Positions 6,022-13,707 of a stretch of 15,609 nt of DNA are shown in pieces. The number at the start of each line of letters is the position of its first letter. Position 1 is the first letter of the stretch. A program made the translations under genes and the position numbers. Where the stretch lies: positions 1 to 15,609 of the forward strand of contig CAZWPF010000067.1 in assembly GCA_964636205.1 (NCBI GenBank), given 5' to 3'. The notes beneath the pieces were generated by a model. That model saw nothing but the letters and a program-made list of their open reading frames with translations, was not told the DNA's origin and ran no database searches. Source of the DNA: JBEBVQ01 sp964636205. GTDB taxonomy: Bacteria > Bacteroidota > Bacteroidia > Chitinophagales > Chitinophagaceae.

Positions 6022-7815
6022 CTAGTTTTCCCAGAATTTAGTTTGTTCCAGCTGCGTGTTTAAAATCAACTGGCTTTGGGGTATGGGGTAATAATAGTAC
6101 TGTGGGCTTTTGAAAGTTCTCCGGCTATCTTTATCACTCGATGACATAATGTAACCACTGTTTCCATTGGACAGGTAAACTGAACCGTTTCCGGAACTTC
6201 CAATGTAATAGAAGACGTATTTATCACGTTCATTTTCGGGAACGGTATTCGAAGCTTCGTTTTCGAAAACACCGATATCCGGCGTACCATCACCGGAAAA
6301 ATCATACAAGCCATAAGAAGGGAAATATACCCCCTGCTGTGATTGCCCTAACAGTTCCCCGACTTTCCAGCGCATTAAGTCATCAAATCGGAACCCTTCA
6401 CAAGCTAACTCTATCCGGCGTTCTTTTCGTACAGTGAGGATGGCATCGCTGTTGGAAGCCATCACATTTGGATATTGTTCGGTTAAAGACGGCGTAACCG
6501 TTAGATTATTCAGCTGGATAGCAGGCATCTCTACCCTACTTCTAATTTCATTGATCGTGATATCCAAGTCGTTTTGCGTTAACGTCCCTAATTCCGCTTT
6601 TGCTTCTGCAAAAATCAAAAGAACTTCGGCATATCTGGAAATCGGTAAATCCGTATAGTTGGTTGCCCATAACACCTGATCGGCTGATTGGGGCACGAAT
6701 TTTATTTGAGGATAGCCGCCAAAATTTAAGTTTGGACGATAGGGATTGGCCTGTCCGGGCTTCACATAGCCGGGATACATGAATGTTTGTGCTAATCGCG
6801 GATCTCTATCAGTAAAAACGTCTGTAAACTCTTTGGTCTCATAGCCTGATATGGAGGTGAAATCTTTTGCTTCTCCGTCTTCAATATAATCGTACGACTC
6901 CATCAGAGAACGGCTTAAACCGCTAACGAAATCAAAAACCTGCGCAGATGCAGGGTGTTTGATATTGGCGTCTAAATCGTAATCCTTAAACAGTATGATT
7001 TCAGGTGATTTAGACAGATCGTAGTTGATGAACAAATTTTGGTATGCTTTATCTGCCCCACCAGATTTATCAATCGAAAACAGGTTTGAATTTATGATAG
7101 CTGCTGCCGCCACTTCGGCTTTCTGTAAAAATGCCGCTGCGGTCTCCTGTAGCCCGATCTCATCGTGGTATTTACGGAATGTACCTTCGTGTAAACAGAT
7201 CCTTGCCATGGTAGCGTAGGCAAACCATTTGTTTATCCGGGTTTTGTTTCCCATGTCATCTTTTATGTTTTCCACCGCATATTCAAGGTCTGCCAAAACA
7301 GAATCTACCACAACATGGCGAGGGTCTTTGGCTTTATACAACAGGTCTTCGTCGGTATCTTTTATTTCAGACGAGTACCACGGCACCTCATGGTATCTTT
7401 TTACCATCCCGTAGTACCAACGTGCACGCATTAATCTGGCAATGCCTACATAATGTTTGATCTCATCGGGATTTCCCGTCGTGTTTTCAACGTTGTCTAA
7501 CAGGAAATTAATAGAACGGAGCTCACCCCAATTATTCCAACCGCCTACGGTGGCTGGCGTTATATTCCCGCGCAACAGGTTCAATACTTCGGAAGCGTCT
7601 GCAAACACCGATACGTTATCCGATACGCCATCATGGAAGCTGGGGGTTATAAAATCGTAGAACGTGTTGGTATATAACTCGAGATCCTTTGTCGACGTGA
7701 AGTACGCATTGGGTGCGATATTTGTTTCCGGATACCGCTCTAAAAACGAGTCGCTACACCCCTGAAACAGTGTGCCGATACAAAATATGAATATAAAAAA
7801 ATAGCTGGTTTTCAT
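6022..7815 (-). CDS. SusD/RagB family outer-membrane nutrient-binding lipoprotein
   Basis: The 597-residue protein begins with a lipoprotein signal (MKTSYFFIFIFCIGTLFQGC, Cys20 acylated) followed by SDSFLERYPETN, the usual start of mature SusD proteins. Further hallmarks are the helical TPR-like region (LMRARWYYGMVKRY, WFAYATMARICLHEG), the DLPISRYAEVLLIFAEAKAE segment, IRKERRIELACEGFRFDDLMRW-like wording near residues 465-485, and the closing YYYYPIPQSQLILN. SusD caps the SusC barrel and hands ligand to it at the cell surface. It lies 11 bases after the susC-like stop and five before the hydrolase. Its ligand is not predictable from sequence, and no glycoside hydrolase is nearby to hint at a glycan. 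Confidence 0.95.
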   Translation of the reverse strand: MKTSYFFIFIFCIGTLFQGCSDSFLERYPETNIAPNAYFTSTKDLELYTNTFYDFITPSFHDGVSDNVSVFADASEVLNLLRGNITPATVGGWNNWGELRSINFLLDNVENTTGNPDEIKHYVGIARLMRARWYYGMVKRYHEVPWYSSEIKDTDEDLLYKAKDPRHVVVDSVLADLEYAVENIKDDMGNKTRINKWFAYATMARICLHEGTFRKYHDEIGLQETAAAFLQKAEVAAAAIINSNLFSIDKSGGADKAYQNLFINYDLSKSPEIILFKDYDLDANIKHPASAQVFDFVSGLSRSLMESYDYIEDGEAKDFTSISGYETKEFTDVFTDRDPRLAQTFMYPGYVKPGQANPYRPNLNFGGYPQIKFVPQSADQVLWATNYTDLPISRYAEVLLIFAEAKAELGTLTQNDLDITINEIRSRVEMPAIQLNNLTVTPSLTEQYPNVMASNSDAILTVRKERRIELACEGFRFDDLMRWKVGELLGQSQQGVYFPSYGLYDFSGDGTPDIGVFENEASNTVPENERDKYVFYYIGSSGNGSVYLSNGNSGYIMSSSDKDSRRTFKSPQYYYYPIPQSQLILNTQLEQTKFWEN

Positions 7816-7826
7816 CTTGAGCTAAA

Positions 7827-10800
7827 TTAAAGTGAAATGTTAAGGCCAAATGATAGGGTCCGTTGAAATGGATGTTCGCTCTCATTCAACGATTCCGGAT
7901 CATGCGTTTTCGTCAATGGTGTGTATTCGAATAAGTTTTCGCCACTTACGTATAGCCTACACCGCTGTAGTCCGATCTTTCTGAATACTGCGGAAGGTAA
8001 GGTGTACCCGATGGTAATGTTTTTAAGCCTAGCGTAGGCGGCATTTTGTAAATACTTCGTCTGCGGGATGGCCAAATCCCCCGCTCCATTGGCGAGGTAA
8101 GACTTTAAACGAGGAAAGTATGCGTCCGGATTTTCAGGAGTCCAATGGTCAAGGTTATGTTCCAGCACATTGCCCCAGGGCGCTAAATATATACCCCAAA
8201 ACTTGTAGCCTGAAGGGTACCAATCTCTTTTCATCACCCCCTGTACGAGCATTCGGATATCGAAGCCGTTCCATTCGGCATCGAAGTTCAGTCCGAAATT
8301 GTACCTGCTAGAACTGTTTCCAATCACTTTAAAGTCGCCCGGATTCGCTAATGTCCAGTCACCCCTATTAATTTCCCCGTCGTTATTCAGGTCTTTGTAT
8401 TTCATGTCGCCGGGTTCTATGGGGCGGTCGCCCGGATAAGAGGTCACTTCCCATTGGTCGGCATGGTTTTTAATGTCTTCGGCATCTTTAAAAAAGCCTT
8501 CCGTCTGCATCCCCCAAATTTCGCCAAACTCCTGGCCAACATAATAGTCATCCAGATAGCCTGTAGGGTTATCAAATTTCGTAATATGCGCTTTGCTATC
8601 AGATATGATAAACCTCAGTCCATATTGGAAGGGCGATTTACTCATGTTAAATTGGTCTCTCCACGCAATCGAGGTTTCCCATCCTTTTGTTTCCAAGTCG
8701 GCAGCGTTAATTTTCGGCTCAGCTGTGCCCAATACATTGGGAAGTGTTTTTCCCTTCATGAGCATATCTTTTGTCTGCCTTCGGTATATGTCTGCGGATA
8801 CCAACAGGCGGTTGGAAAGCAGGTTTAAATCTAAGCCTAGATTAGCCGTGTTTACCTTTTCCCATGTTAGGCTCTGTGATACCAGGCCAGGGGCATACAC
8901 CCCCATGGGGCGTTCTCCATTAAGCAATAATGCCATCTTTGAGGCGCTCATAGTAGCTATATATTGATAGTAACTCACGTCCTGGTTGCCCAGCGATCCG
9001 TATGAAGCTCGCACCTTCATATGATTTATATGGTTGGATAGCGGTTCAAAAAACGCTTCATTGGAAATTACCCAAGCGGCCGAAAATGAGGGGAATAAAC
9101 CGTATCTGTCGTTTTTCGGAAATCTCGACGAACCATCCATGCGTCCGTTTGCTTCCACGATATACCGATCTTTGAAGCTATAATTCAATCTGAAAAAGCC
9201 ACTTCGGATAGCCCATTCATAAATATCTTCATTGACAGTCATTTCGCCGGTAGCTAATTGAACCGTCGGATAGGAATCTAAGATTAAATCTTTCCTATTG
9301 AGCAGGTTATATTCATACCTTTCCAGTTCTTGGCTAAATCCGGCAAGAATGCTGATCGTATGCTGGCCTAGCCGTTTGCTGAAATCCGAATAGACGTTCG
9401 CCAAGGTATAGTTTCTGGCATAGTTGGCCACCTGCGCGTAATTGTCGAAGCCGAAATACTGCGGTTCGATATTCGGACCGGTTTTGTATGGAATGTTTTT
9501 ATCGCTATCCCATCCCCGCTCCTTGTTAGTGGCATATTTTAATGTCAGGTCGGCCTTAAGGTTCCAAATGTCTTTGATAAGAGCAACGTTAGAGTTAAAT
9601 TGTGTTTGGATAACGTAGTTCGTTGTCTTCGTTTCACCGCCATTTTCCATCGCCCCGACGATATTCCCCAAAATGGTACTGCCCTCTTTTGCAATGGTCC
9701 ATGAACCATCGGGGTTGTTGATCGGTAAAAGGGAATTCACTTTATGTGCGGTGCCAAATACCCAAGGTCCAAACCCTGTGGGCCTATCATACGTGTAATT
9801 TTGGATCGATGTGTTATTGCCTATGGTTAACCATTCAGTTGGTTTATAGTCGATATTACTTCTTACGTTATATTTCCGGTATTTATCCGTGTTGTATTTG
9901 AGCATGCCGTTTTCGGTATAATACTCCGCTCCCACGTAATAGGAAGCCTTATCGGATTTTCCCGAAACATTGATGTTGTTCGAGGTGCTTACCGCGTTTT
10001 GATGGAATAGTTCGTGATACCAATCCGTTTCAGCAAAGTATGCCCATTGTTCCGGGTCGGTATAACTTGGTATAACGTTGGGTAGGGAAGGGTCATCTTT
10101 CCTCATTTGCGTGTACGCAATTTCCTGTTCGGAATACAAATTATACCAAGGCTGCCCCATAATCTGCTTGTAGCTGGTTTGTATGTAGGGGTCCAATACC
10201 ACTTCAGGCATCCTTCCGTTTCGCCGCACGTTAAGGAAGCTGCCATAGTTAATAACCAGGTTTTCCGTTGTGCCTTTTTTTGTGGTTACCAACACTACCC
10301 CATATGCCGCCCGCGAACCGTATATGGCGGCAGAAGAGGCGTCTTTTAGGATGGATATGTTTTCAATATCCGCCGCGTTCATCCTGCTGAAATCTGCCGC
10401 GTCTGTCGGCACACCATCCACTAAAAACAAAGGCACTCCCCCGTTCAGCGAGGTAATACCTCTGATGTTAAAGGTAGGCGTCGCGTTTGCCTGCCCTCCA
10501 TTTGGGCTTATAGAAAGATTAGGAACAATGCCTTGCAAAGCAAGGCCCACATTATTGGTAGGCCGATCTGCAAGTTGTTTAGCAGAAACGGTTTCCACGG
10601 CACCGCTCAAATTGACTTTTTTTTGCGTCCCGTAGCCTACTACCACCACTTCATCCACCTCATATATATCAATCGATAGCCTAACCGCTAGTTCTCCTGC
10701 CGACTCCACCTTTATCTCCTTTGTTATATATCCCAATAAAGAGAAGCGTAGCGTTGCCTCATTTTCGAGAAGCTGTAAGGAGAATCTTCCGTCAGCGTTT

Positions 10801-11315
10801 GTTGCGCTGCCGTTTTCTTGGCCTACTTCTCGAATTGTCACTCCGCTTAATGGCTGCCCCTGTTCATCGGTAACTCTTCCAGAAATGGTACGCTGTTGGA
10901 TATCTGTGGGCGCTTCTGTGCTGAACGTTGTGGGTGAAGGTGTTTCCTTGCGCCTGCTCAAAATAATGTCTTTGCCTAAAATAGTATACGAGAGTTGGTA
11001 TTTGTCGGCAATATCCTTCATTACCGTCTCTATGCTGGCCCCTTTGTAGGAAACGCTTATCCGTGTATCCGACGGGAGCATTGCTTCGTCGTAAAACACA
11101 TTGTAGCCAGTCTGGCGGTGCAGCTCATTAAATAATTGCTCCACACGCGTGTTTTCCTTTTTTAGCACGAATGTCTGTCCAAACGTCATTGCGCCTACAT
11201 GCAATGTGGAAACGATGAGCAATGGGATAGCTAAGCTCAATCTCATGAGAACTGAATATTTATGGGATGCCTTCATATTCCCGAACGGCCGCATCCCTAG
11301 GTTTTTTTTATACAT
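7827..11315 (-). CDS. SusC/RagA family TonB-dependent transporter with STN domain
   Basis: The protein has 1162 residues. After a long N-terminus with a signal sequence (hydrophobic about 25-43) come: an STN (secretin/TonB short N-terminal) domain about 50-121, a carboxypeptidase-regulatory-like domain about 142-215 (GRVTDEQGQPLSGVTI), the SusC signature VVVGYGTQKK (224-233), the plug (FNIRGITSLNGG, PLFLVDGVP, ILKDASSAAIYG) and a beta barrel ending in FGLNISL. The STN domain marks it as a signalling transporter that contacts an anti-sigma factor in the periplasm, and the FecR-like gene is directly upstream. I keep the ATG at 11315; later ATGs (residues 8, 14) are possible. It would import the ligand captured by the SusD partner using TonB energy. 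Confidence 0.96.
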   Translation of the reverse strand: MYKKNLGMRPFGNMKASHKYSVLMRLSLAIPLLIVSTLHVGAMTFGQTFVLKKENTRVEQLFNELHRQTGYNVFYDEAMLPSDTRISVSYKGASIETVMKDIADKYQLSYTILGKDIILSRRKETPSPTTFSTEAPTDIQQRTISGRVTDEQGQPLSGVTIREVGQENGSATNADGRFSLQLLENEATLRFSLLGYITKEIKVESAGELAVRLSIDIYEVDEVVVVGYGTQKKVNLSGAVETVSAKQLADRPTNNVGLALQGIVPNLSISPNGGQANATPTFNIRGITSLNGGVPLFLVDGVPTDAADFSRMNAADIENISILKDASSAAIYGSRAAYGVVLVTTKKGTTENLVINYGSFLNVRRNGRMPEVVLDPYIQTSYKQIMGQPWYNLYSEQEIAYTQMRKDDPSLPNVIPSYTDPEQWAYFAETDWYHELFHQNAVSTSNNINVSGKSDKASYYVGAEYYTENGMLKYNTDKYRKYNVRSNIDYKPTEWLTIGNNTSIQNYTYDRPTGFGPWVFGTAHKVNSLLPINNPDGSWTIAKEGSTILGNIVGAMENGGETKTTNYVIQTQFNSNVALIKDIWNLKADLTLKYATNKERGWDSDKNIPYKTGPNIEPQYFGFDNYAQVANYARNYTLANVYSDFSKRLGQHTISILAGFSQELERYEYNLLNRKDLILDSYPTVQLATGEMTVNEDIYEWAIRSGFFRLNYSFKDRYIVEANGRMDGSSRFPKNDRYGLFPSFSAAWVISNEAFFEPLSNHINHMKVRASYGSLGNQDVSYYQYIATMSASKMALLLNGERPMGVYAPGLVSQSLTWEKVNTANLGLDLNLLSNRLLVSADIYRRQTKDMLMKGKTLPNVLGTAEPKINAADLETKGWETSIAWRDQFNMSKSPFQYGLRFIISDSKAHITKFDNPTGYLDDYYVGQEFGEIWGMQTEGFFKDAEDIKNHADQWEVTSYPGDRPIEPGDMKYKDLNNDGEINRGDWTLANPGDFKVIGNSSSRYNFGLNFDAEWNGFDIRMLVQGVMKRDWYPSGYKFWGIYLAPWGNVLEHNLDHWTPENPDAYFPRLKSYLANGAGDLAIPQTKYLQNAAYARLKNITIGYTLPSAVFRKIGLQRCRLYVSGENLFEYTPLTKTHDPESLNESEHPFQRTLSFGLNISL

Positions 11316-11318
11316 TTG
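11311..11318 (+). promoter_or_regulatory. Possible -7 element for a + strand RNA
   Basis: TACATTTG matches the Bacteroidota -7 consensus TAnnTTTG exactly on the plus strand, overlapping the susC start codon on the other strand. A start at about 11324 would follow. I see no -33 TTTG about 20 bases upstream, and a match of six fixed bases can occur by chance, so this is weak alone. It gains weight from the + strand terminator at 11381-11413. Confidence 0.3.
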
Positions 11319-11323
11319 TGAAT

Positions 11324-11413
11324 GATTGAATTAGAATTATGTCAGTAGTTATTTTTCAATCCCCTGTCGTGAAGACGGAACTCAGGGGCGTTGCACCGCT
11401 CCTGAGATTTTTT
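11324..11413 (+). ncRNA. Candidate antisense small RNA over the susC leader
   Basis: A compact transcript of about 90 bases is suggested by a -7 element at 11311-11318 and a strong plus-strand terminator. It would fold into a 5' stem (GATTGAA 11324-11330 with TTCAATC 11355-11361) and the terminator stem 11381-11406, and would be complementary to the whole fecR-susC spacer just ahead of the susC start. In Bacteroides, DonS-type RNAs lie at the same place, between anti-sigma and susC genes and antisense to the susC leader, and repress it. The similarity here is positional and structural. Expression is not shown. Confidence 0.38.
11381..11413 (+). terminator. Intrinsic terminator on the + strand, between fecR and susC
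   Basis: CTCAGGGGCG, loop TTGCAC, CGCTCCTGAG make an unbroken 10-bp stem (one G-U pair) in plus-strand RNA, followed by ATTTTTTATT. On the minus strand, the direction of all neighbouring genes, the same pair is an A-C mismatch and no U-tract follows. It is therefore built to stop rightward transcription where no rightward protein gene exists. Confidence 0.65.
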
Positions 11414-11427
11414 ATTCTAAAGGTATA

Positions 11428-12636
11428 TTATGGTTTCACGATGACCCTCCTTCCTTCAATTGCAAAATGAACGCTGCCTGTTAATTCAATACGTTTAAGC
11501 AACGCTTCTATCTCTTCAGATCGAGATATGGTGCCGGTAAACTGGCTATGCCCTATGTTCGTTTCATAGACCACTTCTACATCATACCACCTTGATACGC
11601 TTTCCATCACTTCTTTGATATCCGCCTTCCGGAAGGCAAAATTTCCGTCCTTCCAGGCCATAGCATAGATAGGGTCTACCTTTTTTATATCAAACTGGCC
11701 TGCCTGTGGGTTCAACACCGCCTGCTCGGAGGGCTTCAGCGTAACGCGCTGGCCATTATCTCCCATTCCTAGACGCACCTTGCCCTCTATCAACGTCGTT
11801 TTGATTGCGGTGCTGTAGGCGTGGACATTGAATTTCGTTCCTATTACCTCCAGTTGCTGTGTTCCGGTTCGCACGGTAAACGGCATCCGCTTGCCATTTA
11901 TCTCCTGCCGTACTACCTCGAAGTAGCCTTCACCTTCCAGCTCTACATTTCGTTGATCCTGATTAAAACTTACCGGATATCTGAGTTTGCTTCCGGCGTT
12001 AAGCCACACACGCGTGCCGTCAGATAACGCCACCTGATATTGTCCTCCTTTCGGGGTCACCACGGTATTGTACACCGTTTTCTGGGCCAGTGCTTGTCCG
12101 TCGTGGTAGTTGTAGGTTATCATTCCATCATCGCCCTTGGTGATAGAAAATCCGTTCTGTACAATTACGGTGTCGCCGGATATCTTTTCTAGGTCAATTT
12201 CTGTTCCATCGTCGAGAATGATACGAGCACGGTCGCTGCCAGGCACGATACGCTGGACCAATTCGTTTTCAGTCGATTGCTTATGCCCTGTAGGAAGGAT
12301 TAAATGCTTGTATAAAAGCGCAACAATAGCAAACAACAATACAGCCGCCGCAGCTGTTAACGGGCTTTTCCATCGCCAGTGTCGTGTAGCTGCCGATGCC
12401 GTTGAGGTATGTTTTTGCACACGCTCATCCCGGAAGATTTGGTTGAGGATTTCTGTTTTATGCGTATTGAGCGTTTCATTGGCGTCGACGTCGGGAAGGA
12501 CGTCGTATATCTCTTCTAAAATTTCCCGAGCATCGGTTTCCCGCAAGAAATCCTTAAGTTCCTGCAACTCCTCTTCGCTGCAATTGCCTTCTTGAAAGAG
12601 AATAATTAATTCCTTTAACCGATGCTGTTTATTCAT
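11428..12636 (-). CDS. FecR family anti-sigma factor
   Basis: The protein has 402 residues. The N-terminal cytoplasmic part (about 1-90), rich in charged helices (EEELQELKDFLRETDA), would bind the ECF sigma factor. One membrane helix is at about 92-109 (LTAAAAVLLFAIVALLY). The periplasmic FecR domain (about 190-290) shows TPKGGQYQVALSDGTRVWLN, LEGEGYFEV, PFTVRTGTQQLEVIGTKFNV and LIEGKVRL. A C-terminal DUF4974-like domain (about 325-402) with FRKADIKEVMESVSRWYDVEV likely meets the STN domain of the transporter. It follows the sigma gene after 52 bases and precedes the susC-like gene by 112. It holds the sigma factor inactive until the transporter signals that ligand is present. Confidence 0.94.
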   Translation of the reverse strand: MNKQHRLKELIILFQEGNCSEEELQELKDFLRETDAREILEEIYDVLPDVDANETLNTHKTEILNQIFRDERVQKHTSTASAATRHWRWKSPLTAAAAVLLFAIVALLYKHLILPTGHKQSTENELVQRIVPGSDRARIILDDGTEIDLEKISGDTVIVQNGFSITKGDDGMITYNYHDGQALAQKTVYNTVVTPKGGQYQVALSDGTRVWLNAGSKLRYPVSFNQDQRNVELEGEGYFEVVRQEINGKRMPFTVRTGTQQLEVIGTKFNVHAYSTAIKTTLIEGKVRLGMGDNGQRVTLKPSEQAVLNPQAGQFDIKKVDPIYAMAWKDGNFAFRKADIKEVMESVSRWYDVEVVYETNIGHSQFTGTISRSEEIEALLKRIELTGSVHFAIEGRRVIVKP

Positions 12637-12688
12637 GTTAGAACGTGTTTGTCTATAAGTACACGCCTAACTCCGGAAAACGTACTAA

Positions 12689-13135
12689 TTAAAAACGAAA
12701 GAAATTCAGAAAACCCACGAGGAAGAAAAGATTGCTCAATTTCAAGCGTATCAATTTGTTTGCATTAGCTATGTGATTGCGTACCGTATGCTTTGAAATG
12801 CCCACTTTTTTTGCTATTTCATGGTAGGTTTTATCTTCGAGCTTGTTCATCGTGTAGACGAGCCTCTGCTGTCTAGGCAACTCGTCAATTGCAGCCTGTA
12901 TGAACGTGATCAGATCTCTGTTTTCCAAATCTCTTTGCTCTTCACCCGCTGCCTCATCCCATTGTTGAGCGAGGTATCCCTCGTATTTCTGCATACTTAC
13001 TTTTCTCCGAAAATGTGATATGGCTAAACGCTTGGATACCGTGTATAGGTAAGGGTAGATTCCATCTGCACTGTCTAAACGTTCTTTATTCAAGAAAAGC
13101 TGTATAAATGACTCCTGAACAATTTCTTCCGCTAC
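12689..13135 (-). CDS. ECF RNA polymerase sigma factor (FecI-like), 5' end lost in assembly gap
   Basis: The visible 148 C-terminal residues start in region 2 (VAEEIVQESFIQLFLNKE), continue through YPYLYTVSKRLAISHFRRK, and carry region 4 (DELPRQQRLVYTMNKLEDKT, HEIAKKVGISKHTVRNHIAN), the helix-turn-helix that reads the -35-type element. The C-terminus is unusually hydrophobic (SNLFFLVGFLNFFRF). About 40-50 N-terminal residues are missing in the N-run, so the start codon is unknown; an ATG right of the gap at about 13249 is not a credible start. It pairs with the FecR-like protein 52 bases downstream and should drive transcription of the susC-susD-hydrolase genes. Confidence 0.9.
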   Translation of the reverse strand, partial: VAEEIVQESFIQLFLNKERLDSADGIYPYLYTVSKRLAISHFRRKVSMQKYEGYLAQQWDEAAGEEQRDLENRDLITFIQAAIDELPRQQRLVYTMNKLEDKTYHEIAKKVGISKHTVRNHIANANKLIRLKLSNLFFLVGFLNFFRF

Positions 13136-13235
13136 NNNNNNNNNNNNNNNNNNNNNNNNNNNNNNNNNNNNNNNNNNNNNNNNNNNNNNNNNNNNNNNNN
13201 NNNNNNNNNNNNNNNNNNNNNNNNNNNNNNNNNNN
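13136..13235. other. Assembly gap (100 N)
   Basis: Exactly 100 N, a conventional placeholder length, so the true distance is unknown. The sigma-factor gene enters it from the left; nothing on the right continues that gene. Linkage between the two sides rests on scaffolding only. Confidence 0.98.
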
Positions 13236-13467
13236 AAAATTAGCCTCAAATTAAAGCTTTTAAAAATAGCTGCTGCAATTATAGCTGTTAAATTTATATA
13301 ATTTTTCTTTGAAGTTATCGGAACGTACGATTTTCCTCACCTTTAAGGAGCTGCCCAAACCCGGTATTGCCCCTGCCACGGCGGCCGTTATGATGTTTCA
13401 GGGAGCGGACTTACTGGTCCGCCAAGGAAGGACCTAGAGGCGATACTACTGTGTACGCGTCAAAGAG
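13236..13467. other. Unassigned stretch right of the gap
   Basis: An AT-rich part (13236-13310) passes into a GC-richer part. A plus-strand frame of about 55 codons ending at a TAG near 13436 (ERTIFLTFKELPKPGIAPAT, then MMFQGADLLVRQG) has no ATG start and I do not recognise it. No RNA gene is seen. Confidence 0.4.
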
Positions 13468-13602
13468 CTAATTGATCTGTTGCTCGATACGCGACAGGAA
13501 ATGGTCGATATCGAAAGGTTTGGCGATGAAACCTTGGCAGTCGCATTGGTTTTCCAATTGATCGAAATGCGCCGACATCATGATAATGGGGGGTATCGGC
13601 AT
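13468..13602 (-). pseudogene. Response-regulator receiver domain, C-terminal fragment
   Basis: The last 45 codons before the stop at 13468-13470 read PIPPIIMMSAHFDQ, CQGFIAKPFDIDHF, LSRIEQQIN. This is the second half of a CheY-like receiver: the strand with PIIMMSAH (conserved Ser/Thr switch position), the FIAKPFD motif with the conserved Lys, and the last helix. The first half, with the acidic pocket and phospho-acceptor Asp, is absent: upstream of about 13602 the frame continues as CVPCTRCAAR, which does not fit the fold. It is therefore a truncated remnant. No partner histidine kinase is in the window. The same DNA read rightwards forms the front of a spurious 157-codon frame (13480-13953). 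Confidence 0.6.
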
Positions 13603-13707
13603 CCGAGCGGCGCAACGTGTACATGGAACGCAAGGAAGCTTTTCGGTAATAAAGAGCGTTTGTGTGCGGTGCATCGGGGAGCGTCCAAAGGGCGTGTACC
13701 GCTGCGG

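Noticed and set aside
8454..8967. Two 124-codon + strand frames within the susC-like gene
   Set aside because: Antisense shadows of the conserved barrel-coding region.
12137..12595. 152-codon + strand frame
   Set aside because: Antisense to the N-terminal half of the FecR-like gene, whose domains are unambiguous.
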